A stretch of DNA of 9,451 nt from an uncultured Clostridia bacterium. Lineage in GTDB: Bacteria; Bacillota; Clostridia; Christensenellales; Aristaeellaceae. The notes below the pieces were generated by a model. That model saw only the letters and a program-made list of their open reading frames with translations, had not been told where the DNA came from and searched no databases. Numbering within the stretch: the first letter of the stretch is position 1; every line of letters starts with the position of its first letter. Of this stretch, positions 5,986-9,451 are shown in pieces. The translations under genes were made by a program, and so were the position numbers. The stretch lies in assembly GCA_944363005.1 (NCBI GenBank), contig CALVTV010000076.1, forward strand, positions 1-9,451, given 5' to 3'.

Positions 5986-8900
5986 TCATTTGAGTACGAC
6001 GTTTTTTGCGCCCAACATGTCTTTAAGCGCAGTGATTAAAGCGCGTGTCGGGCGTACTTGCATCGTTTGAGGGGCGCGAAACTTTTTGCCGGTGGATTCA
6101 ATGAAGAGTACGACGCCCACTTCGCCCGGCGACTTGGTGAGAATCGGCGTAATCACGGCAATAGCGCCATCGCTGGGCAAGCGCAAATACAGGGTTTTCC
6201 CGGGAAGCACTTCCTCAACGACGCTGGGCGGGAGCGAGACGCCTGCCTGCTTGGCTTGCGCCTCGCTTTCAGCGTTGGTGGGCAGCGGCTCAATGGCATC
6301 GAGCAACAACTTGGGGTCCTCATCTTCGCTGATGGACAAGCGCCCAGTGACGATCACGGCCGTATCCGGCATCAATTCCGTAGAGACGCGCTCGAGCACC
6401 TTGGGGAAGATCAGCATGTCGATCGCGCCGGTCAAATCCTCCAGCGTAGCAAAACCCATGAGGTTGCCTGCCCTGGTCGCTTTTTGGCGAACTTCGGTGA
6501 GCATACCGCCCATGGACACGCGCAGCCCATCGCTGGAAAGGCCGTGATCCGGCGCGTCAGTGATCTCGGCAAGCCGGGCGGTATTCATCTGCAAACCGGC
6601 AAGCGCAGTTGTGTATTCCGCCAGCGGATGGCCGGTGATGTACAGCCCGGTGACGTTTTTTTCATGGGCAAGCTTGGTCCGCAGCGGAAAATCGGGGAGG
6701 TTGGGCAAAGGCGGCGTCACTTCTTCGAGCATGCCGTCGCCAAAGAGGGAAAGCTGGCCGCGCACATTGCTCTTGCGAGAACGGGAAGCCCCCTCGAGAG
6801 CGGCCTCGTATACGGCCATCAGCTGCGCGCGGTTGGCACCCGTGCAATCAAACGCGCCGGCGAGGATCAATGCTTCGACTACGCGCTTATTGACCTGCTC
6901 GGTGTCGATGCGCTGGCAGAAGTCGAAGATGTCCTTGTACATGCCGCTGCGCTTGCGGGTGGAGATGATGGAGTCGATGGCCTTGTCGCCGCAGGACTTG
7001 ATGGCGCCCAGGCCAAAGCGAATGCCGGGCACGCCCTCAGCGTTCTGGCCGACGGAAAAGCGGCGGACAGAGACGTTGATGTCCGGCGGGAGCAGGGGAA
7101 TGCCGTGTTTGCGGCAGTACTCCGAATATTCGGCGACTTTGCTGCTATCTCCAGAGACGGAGTTGAGCATGGCGGCGAAGAACTGCACGGGGTAATGGCG
7201 CTTGAGCCAGCCCGTGCGCACGGCGACGACGCCATATGCCGCCGCGTGGGACTTGTTAAACGCATAGGAGGCAAAGGCGGTCATTTCCTCGAAGATCTTG
7301 TTGGCGATTTCAGCGCTTACGCCGTTGCGCACGCAGCCGGGCACGGTGATCTCGCCGTTTTCCTCAAGGCCATTGATGAAAATTTCGCGCTCCTTGGCCA
7401 TGACGTCGTGTTTTTTCTTGGCCATGGCGCGGCGCACAAGGTCGCTTCGCCCGTAGGAATAGCCGGCCAGATCGCGCACGATCTGCATGACCTGCTCCTG
7501 ATAGACCATGCAGCCGTAGGTCACCGCGAGGATAGGCTCGAGCTTGGGGTGCATGTAGTGAATGGAGGAGGGATTATTCTTGCCCTCGATGTAACGGGGA
7601 ATGGAGTCCATGGGGCCGGGGCGGTAGAGCGAGATGGCGGCGATGATGTCCTCGAAATTCTGGGGCTTCATGTTCGACAGGAAAGCGCGCATGCCGCCGG
7701 ATTCCAGCTGGAACACGCCGTCCGTTTCGCCTTCGGAGATCATGTCGTAAACGGCTTTGTCGTCGAGCGGGATCTGTTCGGCCTTCATGTCCGTGCCCGC
7801 CTCGCGCATCAGATCGAGGGCGTCGCGGATGACCGTCAGCGTGCGCAAACCCAGAAAGTCCATCTTCAAGAGGCCGAGCCGCTCGATGATGCCCATCGGG
7901 AATTGCGTGGTGATCACGTCGTCGTTGCGCTGGAGCGGAACGTATTCGGTAACCGGCTTGTCCGTGATCAGCACACCTGCCGCATGCGTGGAGGCGTGGC
8001 GAGGCAGGCCCTCGAGCGCGCGGCTGGTGTCGATGAGCTTTTTGACGCGCTCTTCCGACTCATAGCGCTTTTTCAGCTCAGGAGAGAGGGTGAGCGCGCG
8101 CTCCAATGTGATATTCTGGCCCGGTTCAAAGGGGATGGACTTGGAGATCTGGTCGACCTCCGCGTAAGGATAGCCGAGCACGCGCCCGACGTCGCGCACC
8201 ACGGCGCGCGCGGACATCGTACCGAACGTGATGATCTGGCTGACGTGGTCGGCGCCATAGCGGCGGGCGACGTAGTCGATGACCTCCTGGCGGCGTTCGT
8301 AGCAGAAATCGACGTCGATATCCGGCATGGAGACGCGCTCCGGGTTGAGAAAGCGCTCGAAGAGCAGGTTGTATTGGAGCGGGTCGAGTTGGGTGATATG
8401 CAGGCAATAGGCGACGATGGAACCTGCGCCGGAGCCGCGGCCGGGGCCGACGACGATATTCTGGCTGCGGGCATAGCGAATGAAGTCCCAGACGATCAGA
8501 AAATAGTCGACATAGCCCATCTTGATGATGACGCTCAGCTCGTATTCCATGCGGCTGCGCGCCTCTTGGGTCACGGGCTGATACCGTTCGGCCAGGCCCT
8601 CTTCGCAGAGCCTGCGGAGCATCTGCTCGCTCGTCTCACCGTTTTCGGTGGGAAAGCGGGGCAATTTTGTCTCGCCGAACACGAAGTCCACCTGGCAACG
8701 GCAGGTGATCTCCTCCGTGCGCTCGAGCGCGTCCGGCCATTGCGCGAACATCTGGCGCATTTCCGCTTCGCTCTTGACGTAAAGCGAGTCGGTTTCCATG
8801 CGCATGCGATTGGTGTCCTCGAGCGTCTTGCCCGTCTGGATGCACATGAGGACCTCCTGCGCGGCAGCGTCCTCGCGGCGCAGGTAGTGGCAGTCGTTGG

Positions 8901-9451
8901 TGGCGATCAGCGGAATGCCCGTCTCCTGGCTGACGCGAACGAGTTCGGGCAATACGCGCCGTTCGTCCTCCAGGCCGTGATCCATCAGCTCGATGAAGTA
9001 ATTGCCCTTGCCAAAGAGGGCTTCCATCTCCCGGGCATGGGCGCAGGCGGCGTCAAACCGGCCATCCAGCAACAGGCGCGAAAGCCGGCCCGACAGGCAG
9101 GCGCTGGAGGCGATCAGGCCCTTGGCATATTGGCGCAGGCATGCCATGTCCACGCGCGGCCGGTAGTAAAATCCGCGGGTCCATCCCTCGCTGACCAGGC
9201 GCGTCAGGTTGCGGTAGCCCTCTTCCGTCTCGCACAGCAGAATCAGATGGTTGGTGTTGCGCAGGCCGTTTTGCGGGCTGTGATCGTCCATGTTGTCGCA
9301 GGTGTAGATCTCGCAGCCGATGACCGGGTGAATGCCGCGCTTTTTGGCCTCCGTATAAAAGTCAATCACGCCGTACATGGCCCCGTGATCGGTGATGGCG
9401 CACGCATCCATGCCCAGTTCTTTGACGCGGTCGAGCAGAGGACCGATGCGG
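5986..9451 (-). CDS. dnaE: DNA polymerase III alpha subunit, DnaE type (5' end beyond the window)
   Basis: Cytosolic replicative polymerase; in Firmicutes with PolC it usually extends primers, but PolC is not in view. 1154 residues are visible. The frame stays open to the right edge: before the Met at 9411 come residues RIGPLLDRVKELG, conserved DnaE sequence, so 9411 is internal and roughly 20 to 25 codons are missing. Counting from that Met: PHP domain (ITDHG 6-10, GCE 32-34, HLILL 55-59, MDHG 143-146, NDCH 172-175); GPGRGSGAGS (322-331); PDIDVDF (363-369) with catalytic Asp364 and Asp366; HASTHAAGVLIT (472-483); KMDFLGL (516-522) with the third Asp518; YRPGPMDSIPRYIEG (596-610); NKSHAAAYG (719-727); clamp-binding QLSLF (886-890); and an OB-fold (about 963-1030). 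No frameshift. It converges on the TRAP operon and shares its terminator. Confidence 0.97.
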   Translation of the reverse strand, partial: RIGPLLDRVKELGMDACAITDHGAMYGVIDFYTEAKKRGIHPVIGCEIYTCDNMDDHSPQNGLRNTNHLILLCETEEGYRNLTRLVSEGWTRGFYYRPRVDMACLRQYAKGLIASSACLSGRLSRLLLDGRFDAACAHAREMEALFGKGNYFIELMDHGLEDERRVLPELVRVSQETGIPLIATNDCHYLRREDAAAQEVLMCIQTGKTLEDTNRMRMETDSLYVKSEAEMRQMFAQWPDALERTEEITCRCQVDFVFGETKLPRFPTENGETSEQMLRRLCEEGLAERYQPVTQEARSRMEYELSVIIKMGYVDYFLIVWDFIRYARSQNIVVGPGRGSGAGSIVAYCLHITQLDPLQYNLLFERFLNPERVSMPDIDVDFCYERRQEVIDYVARRYGADHVSQIITFGTMSARAVVRDVGRVLGYPYAEVDQISKSIPFEPGQNITLERALTLSPELKKRYESEERVKKLIDTSRALEGLPRHASTHAAGVLITDKPVTEYVPLQRNDDVITTQFPMGIIERLGLLKMDFLGLRTLTVIRDALDLMREAGTDMKAEQIPLDDKAVYDMISEGETDGVFQLESGGMRAFLSNMKPQNFEDIIAAISLYRPGPMDSIPRYIEGKNNPSSIHYMHPKLEPILAVTYGCMVYQEQVMQIVRDLAGYSYGRSDLVRRAMAKKKHDVMAKEREIFINGLEENGEITVPGCVRNGVSAEIANKIFEEMTAFASYAFNKSHAAAYGVVAVRTGWLKRHYPVQFFAAMLNSVSGDSSKVAEYSEYCRKHGIPLLPPDINVSVRRFSVGQNAEGVPGIRFGLGAIKSCGDKAIDSIISTRKRSGMYKDIFDFCQRIDTEQVNKRVVEALILAGAFDCTGANRAQLMAVYEAALEGASRSRKSNVRGQLSLFGDGMLEEVTPPLPNLPDFPLRTKLAHEKNVTGLYITGHPLAEYTTALAGLQMNTARLAEITDAPDHGLSSDGLRVSMGGMLTEVRQKATRAGNLMGFATLEDLTGAIDMLIFPKVLERVSTELMPDTAVIVTGRLSISEDEDPKLLLDAIEPLPTNAESEAQAKQAGVSLPPSVVEEVLPGKTLYLRLPSDGAIAVITPILTKSPGEVGVVLFIESTGKKFRAPQTMQVRPTRALITALKDMLGAKNVVLK

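Noticed and set aside
6560..7195. Plus-strand open frame of 211 codons inside dnaE
   Set aside because: It is rich in Ser, Arg and Ala without any motif and lies opposite strongly conserved DnaE sequence.
9409..9411. Met codon at 9411 as the start of dnaE
   Set aside because: The frame is open to the window edge, and the 13 residues before this Met match conserved DnaE N-terminal sequence, so it is an internal methionine.

Overview
The window reads as an ordinary chromosomal stretch of an anaerobic, gut-type member of the Clostridia (Eubacteriales/Christensenellales-like). This placement is inferred from family resemblance and gene content: a pyrophosphate-type phosphofructokinase, a bacterial DnaE polymerase with a PHP domain, strong AGGAGG ribosome-binding sites, TTGACA/extended TATAAT-like promoters, and a moderately GC-rich base composition. 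There are no rRNA or tRNA genes, CRISPR arrays, insertion sequences, phage genes or other signs of recent mobility.

Layout from left to right. Bases 1-156 are the 3' end of a plus-strand gene, probably a BMP/Med-type ABC-transporter solute-binding protein, closed by a hairpin terminator (166-198). About 330 bases without a gene follow; they hold small inverted repeats and a well-formed promoter (468-495) for the pyrophosphate-dependent phosphofructokinase gene at 529-1752. That gene ends at a strong, apparently two-way terminator (1785-1826). A minus-strand gene for a small two-helix membrane protein of YcxB-like type (1999-2541) faces it. This gene shares a 264-base divergent intergenic region, with candidate promoters and inverted repeats, with a complete TRAP transporter operon on the plus strand: dctP (2806-3789, solute-binding protein), dctQ (3896-4438, small membrane subunit) and dctM (4439-5761, large membrane subunit). 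A terminator-like hairpin lies between dctP and dctQ. A two-way terminator (5816-5860) separates the operon from dnaE, the alpha subunit of DNA polymerase III. dnaE is read on the minus strand from beyond the right edge (its first codons are missing) to 5986.

How the genes work together: dctP, dctQ and dctM form one secondary transporter in which the secreted binding protein captures an organic acid anion and the QM membrane pair imports it with sodium. No catabolic gene or regulator next to it reveals the substrate. The phosphofructokinase serves central glycolysis using pyrophosphate. dnaE is a replication gene; its family is often found beside pfk in Firmicutes, and here the two lie about 4.2 kb apart in opposite orientation. 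I found no convincing new system. The points most worth a second look are the internal hairpins that probably set the dctP:dctQM ratio, the promoter-embedded inverted repeat in front of the YcxB-like gene, and the orphan TRAP transporter of unknown substrate.
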